Part shown: one piece after another, positions 32,362 to 42,640 of the stretch | How positions within the stretch are numbered: the stretch's first letter is position 1 | How the letters are laid out: each line of letters begins with the position of its first letter | Assembly (NCBI GenBank): GCA_039707465.1 | Contig: CM077648.1 | Span: 27,221,119 to 27,285,118, forward strand | Reading direction: 5' to 3' | Length of the DNA stretch: 64,000 nucleotides | Source of the DNA: Rhabdophis nuchalis | Taxonomy: Eukaryota; Chordata; Lepidosauria; Squamata; Natricidae | Program-made: the position numbers and the translations under genes | The notes under the pieces: generated by a model | What the model was told of the DNA's origin: nothing | Seen by the model: the letters and a program-made list of their open reading frames with translations, nothing else | The model's database searches: none

Positions 32362-33785
32362 ATATGTTGTACTTACTACAGAACAATTTAGAATCCTGGT
32401 CTGAAGGTGGGATCACTCTACCTGATCTTCAGTGGCTGAAAGAGGGGCCAGTCTCGGTCTCAGAGTAGGAAGCAGTTGAAAAATGAAACACAATATGCAA
32501 GGACTAGAGTATAATGGCTAATGTATTTGACTGACACCAGAAAGATTCAGTTTCTACTTATCTGCAGTCATAGCAACTACCTGGTGACTTTCAGGTCAAC
32601 CTACTCCAATGGGTTGTTATGAAGAAATATAGGAAGATAACTCTATGTATGTATCTTGAGTCTCTGGACAATGGTGGGATATAGATAGATATGCACCAGA
32701 GAAGGGTCACATAAAGCAATAAAGTATACAGAACATTCTTCATGCACTTTAAAGTCGTTGCTTCTTTAAAAGTCACATATGAGTCAATTCTTTGTTGCTG
32801 GGTGGGGAGGAAGCGAGGGATTGCAAGACTGGCTGGGTCACAGAACCTTGACAGCAGCCCAGTAGCTCTGGAAAAGAGACACTTTCCCATTTGAGAGGTA
32901 CCTTGGTTAAAAAATGGTGGCCCTATGAATTTTGTCGAAGTAAAGCTCTTGACAAAAAGAACTTCAATAATATACAAATACAGAAATCCATTCTGTCGTT
33001 GTTTTAGAATTTAGAAGAGGAAGAAATAAAAATGTTTGGTTTTGTTAGGTATACAAACTTTTGTTCTGATTCTGATCTACCTTTTCCTGGACCCGAGACA
33101 GCAATTAAACATAATTTCTGTTCTTCCCTTAAGGGTAGAAATTTGTGCTTCTCTTTGGTTGCTGTAAAGGAGGAGCACAAACTGACAAGGTGTTGGGTGA
33201 AGTACACACCTTATCATCAAGCGAAGCTAGAAAAAAATAGAATTATTGCTATTGTCTCTTGTACATATTGACCCTGAATAGTGTCAGTATAACATTATGC
33301 ACGAATGTGCCCCTGATGCAAACATTGTAGAACAAATGTCAGAACACCAACCCATGATTCCTCTAGCTTTTAACTGATGACAATTGAATTTGAAGTGGCT
33401 CTCCAGCTATTAAAGGTTGAGTACCACTAATCTCGAGAACCAGTTGATTGTAACAAATTAGACTGTTGAACTAATAAATGTAACTTTTTGAAGAGACAAT
33501 GAAAATGAATTCCAAAAGACTATCTGTGTGGAAAACAGTAAAAAGACTTACATATTTTGTGGGCTGGTCGTGACACGGAAGCCATATTCTCCTGTAATCA
33601 GTGAGATTAAATTTTAGTTTTTCAATAGAAAACTGAACAAAGGAACCAACCTTTATGCTATTCAAGAAAATGCTTTGTATACTGTTTATTTATAGGAAGT
33701 CAAAATAATTGAACCAAATGACTAACATTTTAGAACAAGTAGAGAGTGTAGAGATGCTATGTTTTTGCAAAGTTATAGATATGTC
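32362..33785. other. AT-rich unique DNA, nothing recognised
   Basis: Small frames on both strands (the longest is 128 codons on the minus strand at 32591-32977) show no motifs or splice context. Confidence 0.45.
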
Positions 33786-33789
33786 CAAA

Positions 33790-34072
33790 GATGGCACCTG
33801 GGGGCAGGACAAGAAGCAATGGATGGAAACTAATCAAGGAGAGAAGCAACTTAGAATTGAGGAGAAATTTCCTGACAGAACAATTAATCAGTGGAACAGC
33901 TTGCCTCTAGAAGTTGTGAATTCTCCAACACTGGAAGTCTTTAAGAAGATGTTGGATAGCCATTTGTCTGAAACGGTATAAGGTTCCTGCCTAGGCAGGG
34001 GGTTGGACTAGAAGACCTCCAAGGTCCCTTCCAACTCTGCTATTGTATTGTATTTATTGTATTGTATTGAAT
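33790..34072 (+). mobile_element. CR1 LINE 3' end, strongly 5'-truncated
   Basis: Carries 'INQWNSLPLEVVNSPTLEVF'-type coding from about 33880, followed by 'ggttggactagaagacctcc' and 'ccttccaactctgctattgt', and ends in a (ATTGT)-type tail. Same subfamily as 31485-32185. Confidence 0.92.
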
Positions 34073-34084
34073 ATACAAAGACTG

Positions 34085-34950
34085 AAAGCAAATAAAAAAA
34101 TAGTAATAGGTTCTTTGGATGCAATCTCAAAACATCTGGAGTACCACTTAAACACTATTGGCATTGAACAAAATCACCTTCACTCAATTGCAACCAGAAT
34201 CTTAATTGCAACAGCTTACATCCTGTGACAATACTTTTTAATACCATCAGATAACATCTCTTTATTCTAGGTTCTTGGAAAGGATTCAATAGTTGGTTAC
34301 AAATGCCAAACCCAATGGTAACAACAACAGTGGACCACCTAGTTAGCCCTTGCCAGAAGATTGCACAGAAAGAACAGCATGACAAAATAGCAACAATGAT
34401 GCATCAGGACATCTGTAAGAAATACCACTTGCCTGTAGGCAAGAACTGATAGACTACAAAATATACAAAATAATTGAAAATGAAGAAGCTAAAGTGCTCT
34501 GTAACTTTAAAATTCAAGCAGACAAGTATCTGCCACATATACCACAGATTTAACCATTGTTGATAAGAAAGACAAAGTATTGCAATGGATAGTGGGCATT
34601 GCAATTCTTGAGACAGCAGAAGAGAAGACAAAGAACTGAGAAAATAACACAATGCAAAGATGAACGGATAAAAGTAGAAGGGATGTGACAAAAGGAAGCA
34701 AAGGTAGAACCACTAGTTACTAGCCTTTGATAGAATCCCAAAATATCTGGAACACCACTTGAACACCATTGGCATTGGCAAAATCATCCTCAGGAAATTG
34801 CAACAGGCAGCTTTACTTGTAGTAGTTTACATCCTGTAGCGATACATTTAACACCATCAAACAACCAACATTTGCCTATCCCAAGTCTTTGGGAAGATCT
34901 TGATAGGTGGATAAAAATGTCAAATCCACTTTAAACTTTTAGCTGACTAC
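34085..34950 (+). pseudogene. Decayed LINE ORF C-terminus with restriction-like endonuclease (R4/Dong-like)
   Basis: Frames are broken, but several segments in order belong to the C-terminal part of LINEs with a restriction-like endonuclease: 'QHDKIATMMHQDICKKYHLP' near 34370-34430, 'EEAKVLCNFKIQADKYLP' near 34485-34540, 'QWIVGIAILE' near 34580 (where the family has an IDIAxPxD endonuclease motif), and a terminal 'LEHHLNTIGI'-like segment at about 34740-34810. That terminal segment also occurs at 34110-34200 ('LEYHLNTIGIE'), so two copies overlap here. The R4/Dong assignment is from memory of the family. Confidence 0.65.
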
Positions 34951-35804
34951 ACAATCAACCACAATAATAATGTATTAAACTTGTATGCAGGCTAGCTAGG
35001 AGATTGGATTTGTTCCAATAATTTGGACATCAGATTTGAAAATTCTAACTTAAATATCTCAACTACAGCACCAGACTTAATTTTATTGGGAACACACATC
35101 CTATAAGGTACTAAAAATAAAAATGAAACCTCATGTTGCTTATGCAAGATATAAGCCATATAGCATCTTCATATATATTTCAGAAATAAATTGTGTTGTT
35201 GATCTTAATAACATGGGAGTAGGCATGACTGCAACTTTAGTTGATCACAAGGTAGTCTTAAATTAGACTTTGGCTTGAAAACAGGAGATGGTTTAATGAG
35301 ATCCCTTCCCTCTGCCTACATTTTGACAAAGGTCTAATAATAGGCCTATTTTTTTCCTGCTATTATTTCTGTGGGCTCAAAGTGTGTGTTTGTTTGTTTT
35401 GCCAGATGGTAGGTCTTATAAAATGTAATTCATTGAACAGTAAATCCCCTAAAGACTTCCCTTTGAAATAGTGCCAAATCCAATGAAAGCGGGAATTGTG
35501 GCCACATTTTTTGCCTATTGTACAGGTTATCTTTGCTGCATTTTGCACAGGGACGAAAACAGGAGATGCATTCTGACCTCACAGGAATGGAGAGAAAAGC
35601 AAAGCTTGGGGTTACAGTACTTTCAGAATTATGTTGGCGCCAACAAGCAAAGCAATCCAATATGACTTGGAAACTACTGAGAAGATGAACATTAATCTTG
35701 ACTCGCTTTCATCACAGTTCTAAAACATAGTTGATTGATTCAATGCTAAGTTTTGCACTGAAATATTTTGAGATTGGTTCTAAATAAATGTACCTTATTT
35801 CTTG

Positions 35805-36665
35805 ACAGAATAGCGAAGTTGGAAGGTACCTTGGAGATCTTCTAGTCCAACCCACTGCTTAGGCAGGAAACCCTACACCACTTCAGACAAATGGTTACCC
35901 AACATCTTCTTACAAACTTCCATTGTTGAAACATTCACAACCTCTGGACACAAGTTGTTCCTTTTTTTTTTTTGTAGTTTTTTAACACGCTCTCTCTCCC
36001 CAAAGGGACTCGAGGCGGGGCACAGGGAAATTAAAAATACATATAAAAACCATAAACAATACAGTATTAAAAAAGAATTAAACTAAAACCGTGCGCTAAA
36101 ATCCCATTTTAAAACTAAAACAACCCCTAAAAAACCCTAAAAACAGTTAAGTTATCCAAGGCCGGCCAAGCAGAAGAAATGTGTTTTTAATTTTTGACAG
36201 AAGGAGCGGAGGTCCGTGGTTGTTCTGATTTCGGGGGGAAGGTCGTTCCAGAGGGTCGGGCCCGCCACAGAGAAGGCCCTTCCCCTGGGCGTCGCCCGCT
36301 GGCATAGCCTGGTGGACGGCACCCGGAGAAGTCCCTCTCTGTGGGAGCGGATCGGCCGCAGGGATGTTCCACTGATTACTTGTTTTAACTGTCAGGAAAT
36401 TTCTCCTTAGTTCTAAGTTGCTTCTTTCCTTGATTAGTTTCCATCCACTGCTTCTTTGTCCTGCCCTCAGGTGCTTTAGAGAATAGCTTGACTCCCTCTT
36501 CTTTCTGGCAGCCCCTGAGATATTGGAACACTGCTATCATGTGTCCCCTAGTCCTTCTTTTCATTAAACTAGACATACCCAGTTCCTACAACCATTCTTC
36601 ACTTGTTTTAGTCTCCAGTCCCCTAATCACCTTTGTTGCTCTTCTCTGCACCCTTTTTAGAGTCT
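35805..36665 (-). mobile_element. CR1 LINE 3' end split by an L2-like insertion
   Basis: Reading in reverse from 36665: CR1 coding ('SLMKRRTRGHMIAVFQYLRG' at about 36570-36510), then 'kekfpds' at the break, and the CR1 3' end 'gttggaaggtacctt' at 35820-35835. The CR1 is interrupted between 35960 and 36372. 'acaagttgttcc' and 'gatgttccactg' flank the insert, sharing the 6-bp 'tgttcc' that was probably duplicated. Confidence 0.88.
35961..36372 (-). mobile_element. L2-like LINE 3' end inside CR1
   Basis: In reverse it encodes a readable 61-residue fragment (36187-36372) whose relative at 50862-51086 contains 'GPTLWNDLPPDIR'-like sequence, the C-terminal signature of L2-type ORF2. The 3' UTR contains 'cctgtgccccgcctcgagtc' and ends in A-rich DNA (the T run at 35960-35972). 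It inserted into a CR1, so it is the younger of the two. Confidence 0.78.
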
Positions 36666-36669
36666 CAAC

Positions 36670-37970
36670 CTCTTCTTTAACTATCTCATAGTTTATATAT
36701 CTGAGATAGCTGTGAGTGCAATTGGCTTGAGCTGTTCCTTAGGAATTGCAATTTGGCTCTGCGTGATTGGCAGCTTTCAAATGCTGGCATGGAATGTTGG
36801 CAGCTTTTTGGTTTTATTTGGGATAGCTTCTAAGCCCTACAGTTTCAGTACACATGCCCAAACACATCTTAACTGACTTGACAGCTATCAATTTTTTGAT
36901 TAGATAGTAAGAGCTGACTTTTATTTATTGCACAGAGACAAAGCTTATCACTTTTATACCTGCTGACTAAGATGGGAGTTTAACTTTGTTGTTTGCTTTT
37001 GTGTTTGCAAAAGACGGATCTTTTCAACCAAGAAGATGTTATATCCTGCCACCATTTTTGAAAGAGGCACATCATCTAAAGGATTTGCTACTCATGTGGT
37101 TGAATCTCTTGGAAATTTTCCAGATTGCTAACAAGAATCTGATTTCCATTCTCCACTAGTAACCAATCCATGGTCTTTTTAAACATTTATTGAATTAGCT
37201 TGGAATACTTTTCTCTGCCAAGTATTGATTGAAGTTTACAATTGGCTGTTCTGCATGATTTGATCTTTAAAAGTTTCTTTGACAAGAATATTAAAGTAGA
37301 TTTATTGGCAAACTTGGTGTTCTATCCTTACTTAATAACTTATTGCAAAGGCATGTATTTCAGAAAAAAATGAATTGTTGTAAAACTCATAAAAATAAAT
37401 GAAGTAAAGCCATTTAAAGGCATGAAAACGAAATTTTATTTGAAGCATCATACTTATGTAATCTAGAGGTAGAAAGCCTCCAGTTATTACCACTCCCAGC
37501 AAAAAAATACTAAAGAGATAAGCTTGACAATAAGTATGGCTAATGCTGAAGGATGCTGGGAATTCAGCACATCTTAAAGGTCACAATTTCTTCTCTGTTG
37601 ATGCAAGCTCTGAATTGACAACAATATTTCGATATTCAATCAAAATAAAACCAGAAAAGGTCACCTTCAATAATTTTGTTGCAATTATTAGTTTTATTTG
37701 CTCATAGTGTTTTGGCGGAAAAGAGGCTGAAGAACCAAACAAAAAAGAAACAATAAATAATATAGAAACATAAATATAGAAGATAATGTTTTCTTTCCAT
37801 GCTACTTAGAAGAACGTGAACATTATAGTCCTAGAATTATAATCTTGCTAATTAGAAAACGTTAGCTGTAAGGCAACTTAGTTTCCTTCAAGAATACTTA
37901 CATTTCTGAAGGTTCTGGAGCATCCTGAATAATGAGTGTTAGAAAATCTATGATCCTTTAAGAGCACAAT
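36670..37970. other. AT-rich unique DNA, nothing recognised
   Basis: No gene or firm repeat seen. Confidence 0.5.
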
Positions 37971-37974
37971 GAAC

Positions 37975-38040
37975 TTCCCACCTTGCTGTTTGAAAGTGTA
38001 AAAATGCAAATAGATAAATAGGTACCACTTTAATGAGCAC
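37975..38040 (+). mobile_element. tRNA-derived SINE body fragment
   Basis: 'gtttgaaagtgtaaaaatgc' and 'aaatagataaataggtacca' match the middle of the SINE family at 57755-58104. Head and tail are missing. Confidence 0.6.
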
Positions 38041-38429
38041 ATTAATGAGGACATGAAAGGAGCAGCAACTGGGCATCTCCTAGGCAACAGTGATGTCACA
38101 GGTCAATCCTTTCAACCCAGAAGCCTCTTGATGCTTTTGACACAAAAGCAGTAACATAACCATAATAAAATAAATGTTACAAACTAGCACTAAATGTAGT
38201 TCATTGCAATGCGATGTAGATCGATATCAACTGTCCAGGAGTATAACCTGCAAAATTAAAATGCCACCAATGAGCCTTTTCTTTATGCCAGGGGTTCTTT
38301 TTCGGCCATAGATTTCTTTGATAGCCTTGGACACTTCTTAAAATAAATAAATTGATACAATAAAATGTAATATATATTATATTGTAAGGGACACCAATTA
38401 CGGACAAGTACAGCTACCAAAATATTTAA

Positions 38430-38434
<5 letters not shown>

Positions 38435-38519
<85 letters not shown>
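38435..38519. repeat. (TA)n microsatellite, about 42 units
   Basis: An uninterrupted TA run of about 84 bp, followed directly by repeat X. Confidence 0.97.
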
Positions 38520-38522
<3 letters not shown>

Positions 38523-38720
38523 TTCCACAACACCCTGTTAGGGCCCCAATTAAGGGAGGAAACATACTGTTTCCTTTTTTGCCTTTCGGCTCATCACCAG
38601 AGACCATCTAGACAGAAAGCCATGATTTCCATTGTGTGATTTTTTTAATATGTGTGCCCCGGTTCGAATCTGAAATAGATCTATACTAGTCTCTCTATTT
38701 ATTGATCAGCTCATAAAACT
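38520..38720 (+). repeat. Dispersed repeat X, copy 2, with SINE tail
   Basis: 'ttattccacaacaccctgtt', 'agggccccaattaagggagg' and 'tttcggctcatcaccagaga' match the reverse of 27125-27275. From 38655 it continues with 'gccccggttcgaatct' (B-box-like) and 'ttgatcagctcataaaacta', the SINE-like tail of 26835-27124. Confidence 0.78.
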
Positions 38721-38742
38721 AACATATATATATATATATACA

Positions 38743-38783
<41 letters not shown>
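38721..38783. repeat. (TA)n and (CA)n microsatellites
   Basis: A short TA run (38724-38741) and about 19 CA units (38745-38782) directly at the tail of the preceding repeat. Confidence 0.95.
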
Positions 38784-38784
<1 letters not shown>

Positions 38785-39099
38785 CTAACATATCCTGGCA
38801 GGAACTCAGTATATTTCTCCGTTTTAATAGGAAACTTCCTGAAATCATGGATTAGCATCCTGGGTCAACATTTTCTGTGGATCAGTCCTTGGATTCTTCA
38901 GCTTAATTTTAAAATCAAACTGTTCAAATACTATTCAAACATTTAAATACCAATTTAAACAGATTGACATTACCAATAAAAATAAAAATAAAATTGTACT
39001 AGTTTCATAATAATAAATGTCATCCTGAACTTCCTCCAAATATGCATGCAATTAAAGTTTAAAAACCCTCAAGATATTTAGAATACACACCACTAACAT

Positions 39100-39139
<40 letters not shown>
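39100..39139 (+). repeat. (ATT)n microsatellite
   Basis: About 13 ATT units. Confidence 0.95.
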
Positions 39140-39401
39140 GTCTGAGTGGTGTTAAATCAAACCCATAAACAGAAACTTACAATTTGAAAAGTATTTCCAT
39201 CCTAGTTAAAATTTAAAATACCACTTCATGATGGCTCAAAGAAAGCTAGAAAGTACCTTTCTTTACTTTTCAGTTGGTTGTCTAGCATGGACAATTAACT
39301 ACATTGGTGCCTTTACACCATGTAGAGTGCATTATATGTCCTAATTTAATCAATATTGTGTAAAGAGGACAAACAATAGTTCATGATTTCTCCATTTTAA
39401 A

Positions 39402-39636
<235 letters not shown>

Positions 39637-39689
39637 CTAGTCATTTATATCTCACTTTTTATATTATTTTTATAAATAACCCAAAGTGG

Positions 39690-39860
39690 TGAACATGCAT
39701 AAATACACCTCCCTTCTCCTATTTCTCCTATAACAACAACCCTGTGAGATGGATTGGGCTGTGAGAGTGTGACTGGTACAAAGTTATATAGCTGGCTTTC
39801 ATGGCTAAGGCAGCATTAGAACTCACAGCCTGGTACTTTAACAAACTGATTTTAACTGAT
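39690..39860 (-). mobile_element. Old tRNA-derived SINE (Sauria-like)
   Basis: 'aaccctgtgagatggattgg', 'gctgtgagagtgtgactggt', 'agctggctttcatggctaag' and 'agaactcacagcctggtact' are, in reverse, the head and body of a Sauria-like SINE. The ends are poorly defined. Confidence 0.6.
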
Positions 39861-39864
39861 TATA

Positions 39865-41124
39865 GACATATATAGATATATATATTCAAAATCATTTAAT
39901 TGCTGAGCTTCATAATTCACGGTAATGTGATCAAACCTATATAGAGTGTCATAATTGGATTTATAGATTTAAGTTCCTTAAATTCCTTTGTTTAAATTTG
40001 AGAGATTATTTTCTAGTTCTTAACAATATCCTTTTAGAATTCATGAGTGATATGAGTATATGAGCTCCCAGTAAAACAAATGTGAGACTCTAATACTTGC
40101 GTGACTTCAGATACCTTCAATCTCAGCTGATATGAGTAAATGTTGAAAATGATGCGATTTGTAATTCAGCCTGAAATATCTGAAGGCTCACAGATTAAGA
40201 AAAGAATGGATGGCTTCTGAGGAGGGTTCGGGATTGTCCATCGATGAGGTTGGCAGTTCTGCAATGCTCTTGGTCATCTTCCAAAATTCAAATCCAATAA
40301 ATGCATTTGGATGAGAATTCCTTCCAAACAGTCACATATTAGTTGCGGATCCAAAGGCTGTTTTTCCAAGAGATTCAGGGAGATAACACAGGTAATGTGT
40401 GATGGTAGAAGAGAGTGAGAATGATTTTTGTTCCAGCTTGCCTAAACAAAATGTACACTTTTGTTTAATTTAAAGTGATGTCTGCTGGAGCAGGAGAAAC
40501 ATATTTAATTTTAAATAATGTCCATTTCTCACTCCACTTTTTATAGGCATGTATGTGGGTTCTATCTATATGCATTAGTGGTGCATGTAGATTTTTTAAC
40601 TCTTATTTTCTTATCTGTAGCATAGTAAAATATTGGAGTGCTTTGTATTTTTGAAGTGGAATAAAGCATGGATTGTAAAGGACTTTATTTAAAAGATACC
40701 ATTGGAATATGAAATACTATTTTCTGATATGAAATACTATTTTCTGACAGAAAGAAACTATCTGTAAGAGATGCAATACACAGACAGGGTCTTTGTCATT
40801 CTGTATAGCTACTCCCGTCTGTGGAATTTTCAGTGATGCACTAAATTGATATCTGAGGGCTCAGGTGACCATTCACAACATCTATTTGTGGCAAAAAATG
40901 GATGGAAAATAAGCCCATCAAATGGAAAATAAGCCCTGCAAAGTGGTTCTGTGTCTTGACCCTATCTCCAGTCCAAATATTTTCCATGCAGTAAGAAGTT
41001 GGTGGTAATTCAAAATGTTACACACAAGTTTAAATGCTCTTTTAGACTTCATGACACTTCATAAAATGGTCCGAACTGGAGGGAAAAAATGTGATAAAGT
41101 GACAGGAACCAGACCTCAGCTGAT

Positions 41125-41127
<3 letters not shown>
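39865..41127. other. AT-rich unique DNA, nothing recognised
   Basis: Contains a small direct duplication 'gatatgaaatactattttct' (about 40707-40745). No gene seen. Confidence 0.5.

Positions 41128-41183
<56 letters not shown>
41128..41183 (+). repeat. (AC)n microsatellite, about 27 units
   Basis: Uninterrupted AC run. Confidence 0.97.
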
Positions 41184-41185
<2 letters not shown>

Positions 41186-42045
41186 CTCAAGAAAGATTAT
41201 ATGTAGAAGTAGTACAACAGCATGAATGCCACAAAGTATACTGGACGCCCACATAAACATCTTTCTAGATTTCCAAGTGCTATCTGAACTGAATGTAAAG
41301 AAATGGGTTGTATTTCAAACACATACCATTACCCTGAGCAATCGCAACATTTTATTGCTCCAGTCATATTTTTTGACTGTTGCCATAAACTTCGTAAATA
41401 CAAAGGAAAAAACATGCACATATATACCCCCAGAAGTTATCATAGTTGCTTTCTACTTCAAATTTGAAACAGATCCCACAGTATCATGAGAATAAACTTA
41501 TGGATATGTTTAAATTATGTGACAGATAGTTTTGTACAAAAGATATTTTAAAAAATGGATTTGCTTATATCTATTTGCTCCCAGATCAGTCTTACATCAG
41601 ATGGGAGGCAAAATTCCTGCAAAGTAGGAATCCAAGCTCTACCAACTCTTCCTGTATATACTATATGTTAAAAACAAATGAGCTAGATAAGACATACACT
41701 GTTTGTGTACTGTGTGTTGTGTCGATGGATGAGGCAAAAAGAAATTACACAGCAAGTTTAAAATGAGGTCGGAAGGTTTTGATCTTGGTAGAACTAAGTT
41801 GGTAGGGAATTTAATAATGTTAAATTATTCATAGCACATAAATTGGAGTTCTATTGAAATGCAAATTCATTTTTTAAAAGATAGGTACAGCAGGCAATTA
41901 AAAATAACTTTGAAGGCTATGGATATAGAGGACCATGCCAGTGATATGGTACAACCTGAAGGAGAACAGCACCAAAATAAAGATGAGGAAACTCTAGTCA
42001 TTTGGCATAGCCAGTTTGTCATAGTTTCTCAAGACATTAAATACC

Positions 42046-42049
<4 letters not shown>
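41184..42049. other. AT-rich unique DNA, nothing recognised
   Basis: Frames of 60-90 codons occur (for example 41226-41489 and 41859-42040) without recognisable motifs. Confidence 0.45.

Positions 42050-42093
<44 letters not shown>
42050..42093. repeat. (AT)n microsatellite
   Basis: About 22 AT units abutting the diverged Penelope-like tail. Confidence 0.95.
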
Positions 42094-42094
<1 letters not shown>

Positions 42095-42096
<2 letters not shown>

Positions 42097-42330
42097 TGGC
42101 ATTGCTGGCTTCGGGGATTTTCCCGTGTATATAGCATGGAGATGTTATTGCAACGTTTCGGCAAGATCTCACTTGCCATCATCAGGCAGGCTTCTGTCTG
42201 TGACTGTGACTGCGAAGGCATCGCCCTTCCTTAAATCTTGGTGGGGGGTGGTGGTGGAGTGCTGACTATTGTTGTGAGTGGGTTGATTGGCTGTGCAGCT
42301 GCATCATGACTGGTCTACCAGTCATGTAAT
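42095..42330 (-). mobile_element. Penelope-like element tail, second subfamily
   Basis: In reverse it has 'gcctgcctgatgatggcaag', then 'atcttgccgaaacgttgcaa' and 'cacgggaaaatccccgaagc', paralleling the end of the intact element ('ctgatgatgatgggggtgat', 'cccatcgaaacgttgcaaaa', 'cacaggaaaagacccgaata'). Stem sequences differ but are compensated, so this is a separate subfamily. Only the last coding residues and the terminal region are present. Confidence 0.75.
42140..42192 (-). other. Hammerhead-like RNA motif in the diverged Penelope tail
   Basis: Reading in reverse: CTGATGA, a stem GGCAAG...CTTGCC closed over six bases, GAAAC, then GTTGCAATAACATC. The CTGATGA and GAAA boxes and helix II match the hammerhead ribozyme layout reported for Penelope-like elements. 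A base (T) sits between CTGATGA and the stem, and helix III has one mismatch that a CG-to-CA change would explain. I could not pair helix I. Activity is uncertain. Confidence 0.45.
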
Positions 42331-42334
42331 TATA

Positions 42335-42515
42335 TGTAATTGTTTCACAACAACCTGCTATTATTAGGCCCCAATTAAGGGAGGAGACATACTGTTTCCC
42401 TTACTGCCTATCGGCTCATCACTAGAGACCATCCAGACAGCAAGCCAAGAATTAGGTTGTATAATATTTTAGATATGTGTGTTAGTTTTATGAGCTGATC
42501 AATAAATTTAAAAAA
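42335..42515 (+). repeat. Dispersed repeat X, copy 3
   Basis: 'tttcacaacaacctgctatt', 'aggccccaattaagggagga' and 'cctatcggctcatcactaga' match 38520-38655. It ends with 'gagctgatcaataaattt', the arm sequence of the palindrome at 26835-26985. It lies between two Penelope-like pieces. Confidence 0.78.
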
Positions 42516-42518
42516 ATT

Positions 42519-42542
42519 CACACACACACACACACACACACA
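42519..42542 (+). repeat. (AC)n microsatellite
   Basis: About 12 AC units at the 3' edge of the intact Penelope-like element. Confidence 0.95.
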
Positions 42543-42587
42543 TGTAGGTTTTGGTTTATTCGGGTCTTTTCCTGTGTAAAATTAAAG

Positions 42588-42640
42588 GTGTTTTTGCAAC
42601 GTTTCGATGGGATCACCCCCATCATCATCAGGCTTTGGCT
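42588..42640 (-). other. Hammerhead-like RNA motif overlapping the Penelope stop codon
   Basis: In reverse: CTGATGA (42631-42625), an unpaired T, a perfect 6-bp stem GATGGG/CCCATC with a GGTGAT loop, GAAAC, then GTTGCAAAAACACC. The stop codon of the 832-codon frame is the TGA inside CTGATGA, followed in frame by two more TGA codons. Hammerhead ribozymes in Penelope-like terminal repeats are established. This copy lacks a canonical NUH cleavage triplet where expected (ACC) and helix I is not evident, so it may be inactive. Confidence 0.5.
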
